A DNA stretch of 47,340 bases, from NCBI RefSeq assembly GCF_927798115.1, contig NZ_CAKMMG010000018.1:1-47340 (forward strand). Direction: 5' to 3'. Within the stretch, counting starts at the first letter, position 1. Every line of letters starts with the position of its first letter. The position numbers and the translations under genes are program-made. This document shows positions 15,103-24,363 of the stretch, piece after piece. The DNA is from Paenibacillus auburnensis (lineage in GTDB: Bacteria > Bacillota > Bacilli > Paenibacillales > Paenibacillaceae). Below the pieces are notes generated by a model, which was given only the letters and a program-made list of their open reading frames with translations, was not told the DNA's origin and did no database searches.

Positions 15103-16788
15103 TTACATCCGGTCAGGTGCGGTAACACCGACCAGTCGCAGTACGTTAGCGATAGTCGTGCGTGCTGCACCCAGCAGGGCGAGACGCGCTACAGTCTGAG
15201 CGGCATCCTCGGTGATGACGCGCTCTGCCTTGTAATAGCTGTGGAACAGTGCAGCCAGATCGTATACATAGCGGATCAGGCGATGCGGCGCATAGCTCTC
15301 AGCAGCAACGGTGATTTCGGCAGGCAATTCACCGATTTTGCGCAGCAGATCGTATTCATGGACAGCTGTCAGCTTAGCAAAGTCAATCTCGGATACAGCC
15401 GGAACCGTAATCCCCTGTTCTTCCGCCTGGCGGAAGATGCTGCAGATCCGGGCATGCGCATATTGAACGTAGAACACCGGATTCTCATTGGACGTGGAAA
15501 TTGCCAGGTCCATATCAAAATCAAGATGGGAATCCATGCTGCGCATCGTGAAGAAGTAGCGGATGGCATCCAGGCCGACCTCTTCCATCAGGTCTTCCAT
15601 CGTCACGGCTTTGCCGGTACGCTTGGACATCTTGACCTTCTCGCCGTTCTGGAACAGGCTGACCATCTGGGCAATCAGCACAACCAGCTTCTCGGAATCA
15701 TTGCCGAGTGCAGACATGGCCGCTTTCATCCGCGGGATGTAGCCATGGTGGTCGGCTCCCCAGATATTGATCATTTTATCGTAGCCCCGGCTATACTTAT
15801 CACTGTGATAGGCGATATCCGGCGTAAGGTAGGTATAGGTTCCGTCATTCTTAATCAGCACGCGGTCCTTGTCGTCGCCGTATTTGGTCGTCTGCAGCCA
15901 GGTTGCCCCGTCCTGCTCGTACACTTCGCCGCGGTCGCGCAGCTCATCCAGTGAGCGCAGCACCTGGCCGTTCTCATACAGCGAGGTCTCGCTAAACCAG
16001 ATATCGAAGTTTACGCGGAAGCGGCCAAGATCGCGTTTGATTTTGTCCAGTTCCTTCGTAAGACCGTAAGTGCGGAAGAAGGCGGCGCGGTCTCCCGGTG
16101 TCATCTCCAGCAGCGCATCGCCTTTCTCGGCTACAAGCTCCTTGGCAAATCCCTTAATATCCTCGCCATGGTAGCCGTCTTCCGGCATTTCCGCCGGCTG
16201 GCCCAGCTCCTGCAGATAACGGGTCTCAATCGACTTGCACAGATTGTTCACCTGATTACCGGCATCATTAATGTAATACTCCCGGGTCACCTGATAGCCG
16301 GCAAAATCCAGCACATTACACAGGGCATCACCGACAGCTGCCCCGCGGGCATGTCCAAGGTGCAGGCTGCCAGTAGGATTGGCGCTGACAAATTCCACTT
16401 CAACCTTTTGCCCCTTACCGGCTTCGATGCGGCCGTAATTGTCGCCCTGCTCGGCAACCAGCGCAATCACCGGATAAAGATAGCTCTTGGAGAGGGTAAA
16501 GTTGATAAAGCCGGGGCCGGCGATTTCCGCTTTTTCAATCATTGCTGCGGCCGTGTCCAGATGCTCAATAATCGCCTCGGCGATTTGACGCGGATTGCGC
16601 TTGGCAATTTTGGTCAGCTGCATGGCAGCATTGGTAGCCAGATCGCCATGGGCCTTGTCTTTCGGCACTTCCAGCACAATGGCCGGAAGCTCTTCTTGCG
16701 TTACCAGGCCGGCGGATAGAATAGCACCTGCGATGGCCTCTTTCACCCGTTCATTGGCAAGCTGAAGCGGATTTTGACTTTGTGTCAT
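15103..16788 (-). CDS. argS: Arginyl-tRNA synthetase
   Basis: 561 residues, class I synthetase. The HIGH motif is HLGH at 143-146 within SANPTGSLHLGHARG, and the KMSKS equivalent is KMSKRTGKAV. An N-terminal Add-1 tRNA-binding domain and C-terminal DALR anticodon domain (ending LRLVGVTAPDRM) complete the usual layout. The ATG at 16788 has AGGAGG 10 bases upstream. The start overlaps the ywiB stop by four bases (ATGA), so the two are translationally coupled, in the same order as B. subtilis ywiB-argS. No T-box was seen in the short leader. Confidence 0.97.
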   Translation of the reverse strand: MTQSQNPLQLANERVKEAIAGAILSAGLVTQEELPAIVLEVPKDKAHGDLATNAAMQLTKIAKRNPRQIAEAIIEHLDTAAAMIEKAEIAGPGFINFTLSKSYLYPVIALVAEQGDNYGRIEAGKGQKVEVEFVSANPTGSLHLGHARGAAVGDALCNVLDFAGYQVTREYYINDAGNQVNNLCKSIETRYLQELGQPAEMPEDGYHGEDIKGFAKELVAEKGDALLEMTPGDRAAFFRTYGLTKELDKIKRDLGRFRVNFDIWFSETSLYENGQVLRSLDELRDRGEVYEQDGATWLQTTKYGDDKDRVLIKNDGTYTYLTPDIAYHSDKYSRGYDKMINIWGADHHGYIPRMKAAMSALGNDSEKLVVLIAQMVSLFQNGEKVKMSKRTGKAVTMEDLMEEVGLDAIRYFFTMRSMDSHLDFDMDLAISTSNENPVFYVQYAHARICSIFRQAEEQGITVPAVSEIDFAKLTAVHEYDLLRKIGELPAEITVAAESYAPHRLIRYVYDLAALFHSYYKAERVITEDAAQTVARLALLGAARTTIANVLRLVGVTAPDRM

Positions 16789-17228
16789 GATTGTGGTTCC
16801 TCCTGTATATACAAACTGATAGCGAACTGTCCTGATAGCTCCCCGTAAACGTACAAGTCGTATTCCCACGAGACATTCAGCGAACGTCCCTCGCGCGAAA
16901 TATCCAGCTTCCTCGTATCGGTAGAGAGATTAAACTGTGTGTACGGCGAGCGGTAGAATCCCGGCAGGCGGCGCCCAAGGACAAAAGACTGCTCGGACTC
17001 AATGTTGCCGTGGCGGATCAGCTTCAGCTCACTGCCTGAAATCTTTATAGTGGTGCGGACGGAAACCGTTTCTCCCTGAGGGCCCTGCTCTGCTTCCTCA
17101 TAGCGGATATACAGCTGCGGCCCTCTGGCAATAACTTCCCCGGCTGCTTTCATCACATTCCTCTGTCCGCCCTGCAGGCTCTCCAGCGTAACGGAAGCAC
17201 CGTATTTGTCGGACTGTAATTCAGACAT
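16785..17228 (-). CDS. ywiB: DUF1934 (YwiB-family) beta-barrel protein
   Basis: 147 residues, no signal peptide, rich in alternating beta-strand patterns such as VSVRTTIKISGSELKLIRHG and WEYDLYVYGEL. Fits the DUF1934 family, small calycin-like barrels of unknown function found just upstream of argS. The ATG at 17228 is 7 bases after GAGGA; the GTG one codon earlier is also possible. Probably one transcript with argS from the promoter at 17301-17329. Confidence 0.88.
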   Translation of the reverse strand: MSELQSDKYGASVTLESLQGGQRNVMKAAGEVIARGPQLYIRYEEAEQGPQGETVSVRTTIKISGSELKLIRHGNIESEQSFVLGRRLPGFYRSPYTQFNLSTDTRKLDISREGRSLNVSWEYDLYVYGELSGQFAISLYIQEEPQS

Positions 17229-17300
17229 CACATGTTCCTCGCTTACTCTTTCTATTCTTTCTATTCATGCATCAAAGGCATATTCGCTTACCCATTGTAC

Positions 17301-17329
17301 ACTATATCCAGTTCCGGAGAGCAATTCAA
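17301..17329 (-). promoter_or_regulatory. Promoter of ywiB-argS
   Basis: Minus-strand -35 TTGAAT (17324-17329) and -10 TATAGT (17301-17306), 17 bp apart, about 70 bp upstream of ywiB. Confidence 0.6.
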
Positions 17330-17379
17330 TGGAGAATTCGCCTACTGTATTTTTTATGTTCATTCTATATAGCAGATAA

Positions 17380-18054
17380 TTACAGCGGCAACAGCCGCAA
17401 TGTATCTCTCTGGCGCAGCTGATCGACCATGGAGTGCCAGGCTTCCGGTTTATCTTCCAGCACTGCATAATAGCGGGTCAGAAAGTCAGCAACCAAAGAG
17501 GCCTCTACCGCCTCCAGCCCCTCATGTCCCGGCATAAAGCACAGATCCAGCCCTGTCACCGCTTCGCCGTCGCCTTTCCAGGAAGGGTGCACATAAGGAA
17601 AATCAAGCCGTTCATAACCGAGATGGGAGAGTACCTCGCGCCGGACAAACGGGTCCATCGGCTTGACGCCGCCAAAGGCGAAATCCGCTACCCGGTAAGG
17701 GTCGTATATTTCTGCAAACATACCGAACAGCTCTTTACCCCCGTTATCCGCAACAAGGCTCCTGAGGTCTTTTAAACGGCTTTGGGCCAAAAAACGCCCG
17801 ATTCCCAAGCCTTCGCGGCCAATGATGGTGAAGTCGGTCATCGCCACATTCCAGTCCGGATAATAGCGGTATTCCGTGGTGCCGACAACCTTTCCCTGAT
17901 GAACCGCTGCAAATACGCGGATTCCCGGATCTTCCAGCGGCTCCTGCCACAGGCTGAATTCCAGCACTTCCTCCGGCGGAAATACTTCACTCAGCAGATT
18001 ATGTACTTGTCTGAACAAAGGATCGGAAATGTCAGTAATTCTTATATACTCCAT
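17380..18054 (-). CDS. GNAT-fold acetyltransferase-like protein
   Basis: 224 residues. The centre reads as a GNAT fold: VFAAVHQGKVVGTTEYRYY (strand-turn-strand) followed by TDFTIIGREGLGIGRFLAQ, which holds an acetyl-CoA-type R/GxGxG loop. The C-terminal half, with conserved Tyr/Asp/Trp residues, is not typical, and I cannot name the substrate. Three starts lie close together; the ATG at 18054 is about 10 bases after GGAGG and is preferred over 18060 (4 bases). It follows a second GNAT gene by 26 bp, and that gene follows the nitrilase, forming a three-gene leftward operon. Confidence 0.7.
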   Translation of the reverse strand: MEYIRITDISDPLFRQVHNLLSEVFPPEEVLEFSLWQEPLEDPGIRVFAAVHQGKVVGTTEYRYYPDWNVAMTDFTIIGREGLGIGRFLAQSRLKDLRSLVADNGGKELFGMFAEIYDPYRVADFAFGGVKPMDPFVRREVLSHLGYERLDFPYVHPSWKGDGEAVTGLDLCFMPGHEGLEAVEASLVADFLTRYYAVLEDKPEAWHSMVDQLRQRDTLRLLPL

Positions 18055-18080
18055 CTTCATGTCTCCTCCAGTACTGTCTT

Positions 18081-18749
18081 CTATTGAAAAGGGTTGCGCC
18101 ACTCCATCAGTGCAGCATAATTGCAGGATTCCTCATCTTCCAGATATCCCTCCACTACACCGAGCGGTGTCCGCCCGCAGCGCAGCAAAAAGGTAATCAC
18201 CGGGTCAGTCAGCCTGCCGGCAGTAACCTCTGCAAGATACGCCTCCGCAGAGATCCGGGATGCTTCTGTATGGTAGCCCGGCATCCGTCCTGCGCCAAGC
18301 AGCCGTTCCAGCCCCTGCTCTACCACCACATGATACAGCGATTGCACCAGCTCTTTACCAAGCCCAAGCTTGCGGTATTTGGGACGCACACACAGATCGG
18401 CGATATACAGCGTGTTTCCGTCCGGCTGGTGCGTAGTGATGTATCCATCCGCTGTAACTTCGGACCAGGTATGATGGACTTGCGGTTTTTCCGGATCAAA
18501 ATGAATCTTCAGGCCCGTGACCGAGCCGGCCAGCTCTCCGTTCACTTCAACACATAGCGCGCCCTCCTGAAAAAACTCCACATGATTCCTGAGCTGCTCC
18601 CGGTTCCACCATAACTCGGCAGGATAGGGGGGCGGAAAGGCCTCGGACTGAATGGTGATCAGGTCATCAAAATCCGCTGCCGTGTAATTACGTACGACTG
18701 CCGGGACGGGCATTGTGCCGTCAAAGGCATAAAAGGTCTTACAATACAT
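18081..18749 (-). CDS. GNAT family N-acetyltransferase
   Basis: 222 residues. The acetyl-CoA binding motif A is clear: LYIADLCVRPKYRKLGLGKE, a standard V-x-x-x-x-R-x-x-G-x-G/A loop, preceded by strands around ALCVEVNGELAGSVTG. Substrate unknown. The nitrilase-family gene lies 18 bp upstream. B. subtilis YhcX, as I recall, fuses a GNAT domain to a carbon-nitrogen hydrolase; the combined length here (222 + 285) is similar, so these two genes may be an unfused counterpart in the opposite domain order. ATG with AGGGGAAG upstream. Confidence 0.85.
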   Translation of the reverse strand: MYCKTFYAFDGTMPVPAVVRNYTAADFDDLITIQSEAFPPPYPAELWWNREQLRNHVEFFQEGALCVEVNGELAGSVTGLKIHFDPEKPQVHHTWSEVTADGYITTHQPDGNTLYIADLCVRPKYRKLGLGKELVQSLYHVVVEQGLERLLGAGRMPGYHTEASRISAEAYLAEVTAGRLTDPVITFLLRCGRTPLGVVEGYLEDEESCNYAALMEWRNPFQ

Positions 18750-18767
18750 CTCTTCCCCTGCCTCCCT

Positions 18768-19625
18768 TTACGTCCAGTCCGTATATAGGTCTGTTCTACG
18801 GTCGCGCCAGGTGGTCACGGACCCGCGTTCCCGGACACGGTACAGCAGCTCCAGATCCAGATCGGCTGTAATGATCATATCATCATTAATTTCGCCTTCG
18901 GCCAGCAGCCCTTTTGGCGGGAAGGGAATATCGTTCGGTGTAATTACCGCAGCCTGGCCGAAGTTCGCGCGCATCAGATCCACGGTAGGGAGTGATCCGA
19001 CAGTTCCTGTCAGCACAACGTAAATCTGGTTCTCAATGGCACGGGCATGGCTGGTATAGCGGACCCGGTGAAATCCATGACGGTCATCTGTGCAGGACGG
19101 GCAAAAGATCACATCAGCGCCCTTGGCTCTGGCCATGCGGACAATCTCCGGGAACTCGATATCGTAGCAGGTCAGCATGGCTATGGTTCCTTTATCCGTC
19201 TGGAATACCTCAAGCCCATCTCCTGCACCCATATTCCAGCCCTCTACTTCAGCGGGTGTAATATGAAGCTTGGCTTGCTCAGCGATTCTTCCGTCCGGAT
19301 AAAAGAGATGTGCTACATTATAGAGCTTGTCATTCCGGCGCAGCACATGGGTTCCCCCAATAATATGGACGTTGTACTTCCGGGCATACCCGGCGAACAT
19401 GTCCCGGTATTGTTCAGTGAACTGCGGCAGGTCTTCAATTCCTGAAGCCTTTCCCTGGCCGTCACCGATAGACATCAGTTGGGTCGTAAGAAATTCCGGG
19501 AACAGAATGAAGTCCGTGCCATATTCTTCGGCTGTCTTTATATAGTGCTCGCACTGGGCGGCAAATTCCTCAAACGAGGAGATCGTATGCAAATGATATT
19601 GAACGGCGGATACGCGGAAAGCCAT
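18768..19625 (-). CDS. Carbon-nitrogen hydrolase (nitrilase superfamily)
   Basis: 285 residues. The catalytic triad is in place: E44 (ILFPEF), K119 (EQAKLHITP) and C153 (MLTCYDIEFPE). These enzymes cleave amide or related C-N bonds, or transfer acyl groups; the substrate cannot be read from the sequence. There is no signal peptide. ATG with AGGAGG 8 bases upstream. First gene of a short operon with two GNAT proteins. Confidence 0.92.
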   Translation of the reverse strand: MAFRVSAVQYHLHTISSFEEFAAQCEHYIKTAEEYGTDFILFPEFLTTQLMSIGDGQGKASGIEDLPQFTEQYRDMFAGYARKYNVHIIGGTHVLRRNDKLYNVAHLFYPDGRIAEQAKLHITPAEVEGWNMGAGDGLEVFQTDKGTIAMLTCYDIEFPEIVRMARAKGADVIFCPSCTDDRHGFHRVRYTSHARAIENQIYVVLTGTVGSLPTVDLMRANFGQAAVITPNDIPFPPKGLLAEGEINDDMIITADLDLELLYRVRERGSVTTWRDRRTDLYTDWT

Positions 19626-19772
19626 TCTCCAGTCCTCCTAAGGTTCGTCTGCAGGTTCTGCGTTTACACACGACAGTCCTGATAAAGTAACTAAAATTTT
19701 ACCATACTGGCGGCCAAAATCACACTCAGCCGGGATTATAGCGACAAAGTGCGGGGTGCTGACATTTTACAG

Positions 19773-19798
19773 AAAAAAGCGGCCCCTAAAGGAGCCGC
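19773..19798 (-). terminator. Terminator of the YCF48-like gene
   Basis: Stem GCGGCTCC/GGGGCCGC (one G-U) with a 4-base loop, then TTTTTT on the minus strand. Confidence 0.9.
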
Positions 19799-19835
19799 CT
19801 TCCTTAGCCCATGCCGATTTAGTTTAGTTAATATC

Positions 19836-21008
19836 CTACTGTCCTGTTCCCTTAAAAGTAAACTTAACCTTCCAGGTCGCGCCGCCGTCTTTAGTGGCGT
19901 ATAGGGAAGAGGTATTCTGACCCCGGACAGCCATCCAGCCATCCTTGCTGCCCGGGAAGGAAATAATCCCGTCAAAACCGGCAATAGGCGAAAGATTAGC
20001 CCACTGTTTGCCCCCCGTAAAGGTACGGCCGACGGCGACCTTTTCGCCTGCGGGAGAGTAACCGACCAGAAAGGCTGTGCTGTTGCCGACCAGCTGCATA
20101 TTGCCAGGCTTGCCTGAAGCAGGACCTTTCTTAAGCAATGCTGTGCCGCTGCCCGGTGCCGGTCCGCCGCCTGCAGTATCCTCAGCAATTACACGGCTCC
20201 ACTTCTTCCCTTGATTGCTGCTGGCGTACAGGGAATAAGAAGTCTGGGACATCCCTGTTCCGCCATACAGAAGCGCGTACACCTGATCACCTTTGGCATA
20301 TACTCTTCCGTACTCCGGGTAGGCAAAGGCTGATTTCAGGGAAAGCTTCCATGATGCCCCGCCATCCGTGGTTTTCATGATCCGGTAGCCTTCTCCAGGC
20401 GCTACCACCACCGCCCAGCCGTTACTCCGGCTGCTGAACTCTGCGCCGCGTGTATTCGCCGGGGTCTTGATCTGGCTCCAGCTGAGCCCCCCGTCTTCCG
20501 TGTAATACGTAAAGGCACGGACGTATCCGAAGCCGTGCTTGCTGTCCGTAAAAGCAATTCTTTCAAACCCTACTGCCGTTTCAGAGATTCTCTTCCAGGT
20601 TGAACCTCCGTCAGCCGTAGCGATGAGGTAGGCATCGGTACCCTCCTTAACGGAAGCCAGAGCCCAGCCATGCACATTATCCGGGAAAGTGATTTGCCGG
20701 AAATTCCACTGGCCTTCATAGATCTTTTGGAAATGGCAGCCGCCATCTGATGTACCGATCATAAAGCCGTTGCCGACAGCCCGCCCTGTATCTCCGCTGA
20801 GAAATTGGATATCCGTGAAGCTAAGCGGCGTTTCCTCTGCAGCGGAATGCTTGGCCTGCAGCTGCTGCAGCAAACCATGGTCCCCGCTGCCGCAGGCAGG
20901 TGCCGCTGCTGCCTGAGCCGGCGCTCCTGTTCCCCAGACTGAGGCAGCCAGAAGCCCGCATGAGAGCAGAGTTAGCACTCTTAAGCGTATATTTTTGGTC
21001 CAATTCAT
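19836..21008 (-). CDS. Secreted YCF48/BNR-type beta-propeller protein
   Basis: 390 residues. An N-terminal signal peptide (charged NWTKNIRLR, hydrophobic LTLLSCGLLAASVWG, likely cut after AQA) precedes repeats of the Asp-box type: DGGSTWKRI, EDGGLSWSQI, DGGASWKLSL, NQGKKWSRV, TGGKQWANL, DGGATWKVKF. These mark a sialidase-like or YCF48-like beta-propeller. There is no catalytic signature of a sialidase, so binding or assembly is as likely as hydrolysis. The ATG at 21008 follows AGGAGGTG; the open frame extends about 100 codons further up but the sequence there is not signal-like. Divergent from the PBP gene. Confidence 0.82.
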   Translation of the reverse strand: MNWTKNIRLRVLTLLSCGLLAASVWGTGAPAQAAAAPACGSGDHGLLQQLQAKHSAAEETPLSFTDIQFLSGDTGRAVGNGFMIGTSDGGCHFQKIYEGQWNFRQITFPDNVHGWALASVKEGTDAYLIATADGGSTWKRISETAVGFERIAFTDSKHGFGYVRAFTYYTEDGGLSWSQIKTPANTRGAEFSSRSNGWAVVVAPGEGYRIMKTTDGGASWKLSLKSAFAYPEYGRVYAKGDQVYALLYGGTGMSQTSYSLYASSNQGKKWSRVIAEDTAGGGPAPGSGTALLKKGPASGKPGNMQLVGNSTAFLVGYSPAGEKVAVGRTFTGGKQWANLSPIAGFDGIISFPGSKDGWMAVRGQNTSSLYATKDGGATWKVKFTFKGTGQ

Positions 21009-21281
21009 GATGACACCTCCTGTGGTATATATACCCTTTAAAACTGACACTACTCTGTTATACTCCCCGCCCGCTCCTCTATCTACCCGGAGAAGATCAC
21101 AAAAAGAAAACAATTTGGTTACCGTTTTGCCAGGTCCGCTTGATAGGCTTCCTTTTTGCATAAAGTATCGCTGCCTTGAATATCTGGGCCCTACCTTCCC
21201 CATAATGAAAACTAACCAGCCAAATCTTAGCCAAGATACCCATGGCCGTTTCGTAATTTTGAAATCAAGGAGCCTGAAGCC

Positions 21282-23351
21282 ATGCCGCGTGATTCCGCTA
21301 ATCCCAAAGTCAAGAGCCACCGCCTCCGCCGGCTGGTCCGGCTGCTGGCCGCTACGGCCGTGCTGTTCCTGCTGGCTGCCGGAGCACTACTAGGCTATTT
21401 ATACAACAAACCGCTTCCGCCGATCGGCGATGATATCCGCTCGAAGCTGCTCGATTCCCGGGGCAATGTACTGACCACCTTTACCACTGACGGACGCAGC
21501 CGGGACCCCGTTACACTGAGCCAGATAGCTCCGCAGCTTATCCAGGCTACGCTAGCCGTGGAGGACCGGAAATTTTATGATCATTCCGGCTTTGACCTGA
21601 AAGGAATGGCACGTGCAGTACTTGCCAATGTGGAAGCGGGAAAACGCACGCAGGGAGCAAGCACCTTGACCCAGCAGCTCGCGCGCAATCTGTATCTTAC
21701 CCATGAAAAGACGTGGACCCGCAAATCCAAGGAAGCCCTTTACACGATGCAGCTTGAGATGAAGTACAGCAAAAACGAAATTCTGAACATGTATTTAAAT
21801 GAAATCTATTATGGTCATGGCGCATATGGAATTGAAGCAGCGGCCCGGATGTATTTTGGCAAAGCAGCTGCAGATCTTAATCTGGCTGAGAGTGCAATGC
21901 TTGCCGGAATTCCTAAAGGCCCCACCTATTATTCACCTTATACCCACCTGGAGAATGCCAAGAAACGGCAAGGCATCATCTTGTCAGCCATGGTAGAGGT
22001 GGGTGATATCACAGCGGTACAGGCCCGGGTGGCGGCCCAGGAGACCTTAAGCTTCAAACCGCAGGGCCAGAAGAATACCACCGTTCTCGCCCCTTATTTC
22101 CGTGATTATGTGCGTGGGCTTGTCCTGGATACACTCCATATCAGCAGTGATGAGCTGGAGCTTGGCGGACTGAATGTCTATACCACCCTTGATCCCGATA
22201 TGCAGCAGGCTGCTGAAGAGGCCGTTGATAAAGAAATGGATGCCGCCAGTGAACTGGAGACAGCGCTGGTATCCATTGATCCCCGCACCGGCTATATCAA
22301 GGCAATGGTGGGCGGGAAAAACTATCGCACCAACCAGTTCAATCATGCTCTGGCGACGACCCGCCAGCCGGGGTCATCCTTTAAACCAATCATGTATTTA
22401 ACTGCTCTCTCTTCAAAGACGATGACCGGCCTGTCGGTATTCAACAGCCAGCCGACGCTGTTCCATTATGACAATAACCGCAAAACCTACCAGCCCAAAA
22501 ATTTCGGTGACAAATACCTTGGGGAGATCAATATGCGCCAGGCTATCGCCGCTTCCGACAATATTTATGCGGTAAATACTATTATGAAAATAGGCGCAGA
22601 AAAAGTCGCAGAAATGGCGGCCCGGATGGGAATCGACAGCCCGCTGCAAAGCGTGCCTTCCCTGGCGCTCGGCACCTCTCCGGTCAGTCCGCTGGAGATG
22701 GCCTCTGCCTTCGCTGTGATCGGCGGCGGAGGCATCAGACAGCCGGCAACCGCCATCCTCAAAATCACCGATTCTAAAGGTAATCTGATCTATGAAGCTC
22801 CGCAGGGTCAGGGAGAAAAGGTTGTGGAGCCGGCTGCAGCATATGTCCTGACCCGCCTGATGGAAGGTGTCTTTGAGAGCGGCGGCACAGGTAACCGCGT
22901 AGCATCCATTATCAAGCGTCCTGTGGCCGGCAAGACAGGAACGACTGATACCGACGGCTGGATGGTCGGTTTTACGCCGGAGCTGTCCACCGCAGTCTGG
23001 GTAGGATATGACAAGGGCCGTGATATCGCTACGTCCGATGGGCGGCGGGCCGCACCGATCTTTGCTGAATTCACAGAAAAAGCGCTGGCCAACGTGCCTC
23101 CAAAAATTTTCCCCATTCCCGACGGGGTGGTCAGTGTTTACGTCAATCCGCAGTCCGGCAAGCTCGCGACAGCCGCTTGTCCTGAGAAAGAGCTGGAGAC
23201 CTTCATCAGCGGTACAGAGCCCACGGAGTACTGTGACCAGCACGGTACCGGCGGAGAAACTGCTCCGGCTGAAGGCTCCCCGGGTACAGCTGACCCGGGC
23301 AAGGAAGAGCATTCCCTGTGGAATGATATCAAACGGTGGTGGATGAACTGA
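21282..23351 (+). CDS. pbpG: Class A penicillin-binding protein (PbpG-like)
   Basis: 689 residues. An N-terminal membrane anchor (about 19-40) is followed by the GT51 glycosyltransferase with catalytic E94 (EDRKFYDH) and GASTLTQQLARNLYL, then the transpeptidase with SxxK at S365-K368 (GSSFKP), SDN at 425-427 and KTGT at 551-554. It polymerises and cross-links peptidoglycan at the cell surface. Length is close to B. subtilis PbpG (PBP2d, about 690 aa), and the nearby ywhD and ywiB-argS fit that locus. ATG with AAGGAG 9 bases upstream. PbpG is forespore-expressed in B. subtilis; no clear sigma-F or sigma-G promoter was found here. Confidence 0.88.
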   Translation: MPRDSANPKVKSHRLRRLVRLLAATAVLFLLAAGALLGYLYNKPLPPIGDDIRSKLLDSRGNVLTTFTTDGRSRDPVTLSQIAPQLIQATLAVEDRKFYDHSGFDLKGMARAVLANVEAGKRTQGASTLTQQLARNLYLTHEKTWTRKSKEALYTMQLEMKYSKNEILNMYLNEIYYGHGAYGIEAAARMYFGKAAADLNLAESAMLAGIPKGPTYYSPYTHLENAKKRQGIILSAMVEVGDITAVQARVAAQETLSFKPQGQKNTTVLAPYFRDYVRGLVLDTLHISSDELELGGLNVYTTLDPDMQQAAEEAVDKEMDAASELETALVSIDPRTGYIKAMVGGKNYRTNQFNHALATTRQPGSSFKPIMYLTALSSKTMTGLSVFNSQPTLFHYDNNRKTYQPKNFGDKYLGEINMRQAIAASDNIYAVNTIMKIGAEKVAEMAARMGIDSPLQSVPSLALGTSPVSPLEMASAFAVIGGGGIRQPATAILKITDSKGNLIYEAPQGQGEKVVEPAAAYVLTRLMEGVFESGGTGNRVASIIKRPVAGKTGTTDTDGWMVGFTPELSTAVWVGYDKGRDIATSDGRRAAPIFAEFTEKALANVPPKIFPIPDGVVSVYVNPQSGKLATAACPEKELETFISGTEPTEYCDQHGTGGETAPAEGSPGTADPGKEEHSLWNDIKRWWMN

Positions 23352-23452
23352 CCCCTGTTGCAGCCCCAATGATTCTGGGTATACGATTGGAACATCACCG
23401 GCATGGCGTAATGCCTCAGAGCCCGCTTTGCCAGGAAAGGGGCTTTCCAACT

Positions 23453-24142
23453 ATGGACTGCAATGAATACGAGGACAGATCGAGCCGGGAAACCGTCCGC
23501 CCTCGGCGTCTGCTATCACCCGATCTGTACAGGCTACCGGCACTGCAGGCTGCACCTCTACTCCTGGGCCAGCATTTGGTCCGGCGCACAGAAGACGGGG
23601 AGATCCGCTGCCGAATCGTTGAGACGGAAAGCTACGGAGGGATAGAAGACAAGGGCAGCCATGCCTTTGGAGGCCGCCGAACCGCACGGACGGAGGTAAT
23701 GTTCAGCTCCGGCGGAACAATCTACATCTACCTTATATACGGCATGTACCATTGCCTCAATGTGGTTACTGCCGGCGAAGGCGACCCGCATGCCGTGCTG
23801 ATCCGGGCGGTGGAGCCGCTAACACCCGGTGATGCCGCGCAGATGTCGGCCTACCGCGGCATTGCTTACAGGAACCCTTCCGGGCTCTCAGGAGGACCGG
23901 GTAAGCTATGCCGTGCTCTCCGGATCGACAAAAGCCTTAACGGCCGCCGGCTGGATGTACAAGGCAGCCCCCTGTGGCTGGAACAGGGCGACCCGGCGGA
24001 TAGCCTGGATATTGTCCAGGCTCCGCGCATTAATATTCCTTACGCAGAAGAATACGCACAGCTTCCCTGGCGCTTCTATCTCAGGAATAACCCTTACGTT
24101 TCAGTAAAAGATAAGCTGGAGCAGCCCTTCAACCTGAGGTAA
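23453..24142 (+). CDS. DNA-3-methyladenine glycosylase (AAG/MPG family)
   Basis: 229 residues. The family core is present: LLGQHLVRR, then the catalytic-Glu segment RIVETESYGG, SHAFGGRRTARTEVMF, and YIYLIYGMYHCLNVV, ending in an RINIPYAEEY segment. The monofunctional enzyme removes alkylated purines to start base excision repair. The ATG at 23453 is chosen for AAAGGGG about 10 bases upstream; the frame is open back into the PBP gene but has no better ribosome-binding site. It lies 101 bp behind the PBP gene. Confidence 0.93.
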   Translation: MDCNEYEDRSSRETVRPRRLLSPDLYRLPALQAAPLLLGQHLVRRTEDGEIRCRIVETESYGGIEDKGSHAFGGRRTARTEVMFSSGGTIYIYLIYGMYHCLNVVTAGEGDPHAVLIRAVEPLTPGDAAQMSAYRGIAYRNPSGLSGGPGKLCRALRIDKSLNGRRLDVQGSPLWLEQGDPADSLDIVQAPRINIPYAEEYAQLPWRFYLRNNPYVSVKDKLEQPFNLR

Positions 24143-24208
24143 GCAAGATACGCCTGTATTCTATGGTTTCTGCACCGATTTATTGGGTAAAAAGAAGAGA
24201 ACCCTAAT

Positions 24209-24244
24209 AGGCCTCCCGCCTTGGAATTCCAAAACGGGAGGCCT
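24209..24244 (+). terminator. Terminator behind the glycosylase gene
   Basis: Perfect 10-bp stem AGGCCTCCCG/CGGGAGGCCT around a 16-base loop that itself contains the palindrome TTGGAATTCCAA. The T tract is short (TTTCC). Confidence 0.65.
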
Positions 24245-24307
24245 TTCCTGCGTTTCTTCAATGTTATAAATGAATGCGCTTTCCCCGTTCTCTAAACTTA
24301 CAATAAC

Positions 24308-24316
24308 TGCTATAAT
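24308..24316 (+). promoter_or_regulatory. Extended -10 promoter of the AbrB-like gene
   Basis: TGCTATAAT lies about 48 bp upstream of the start codon. At the -35 position (24288-24293) there is only TTCTCT, so the extended -10 probably carries the promoter. Confidence 0.55.
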
Positions 24317-24363
24317 CGTATATATCCGCAAAAAAATATATTGATGTAAATGAGGGACATGAG

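Noticed and set aside
14941..15954. Long plus-strand open frame of 337 codons
   Set aside because: It lies antisense to argS, has no ribosome-binding site and reflects G+C-rich codon bias. argS is certain.
21009..21281. Sigma-F or sigma-G promoter for the PbpG-like gene (GCATA near 21157)
   Set aside because: The -35-like GCATA is present, but no acceptable -10 lies 15-18 bp downstream.
22413..23450. Long minus-strand frame opposite the PBP gene
   Set aside because: Shadow of a clear class A PBP; the translation has no recognisable domain.
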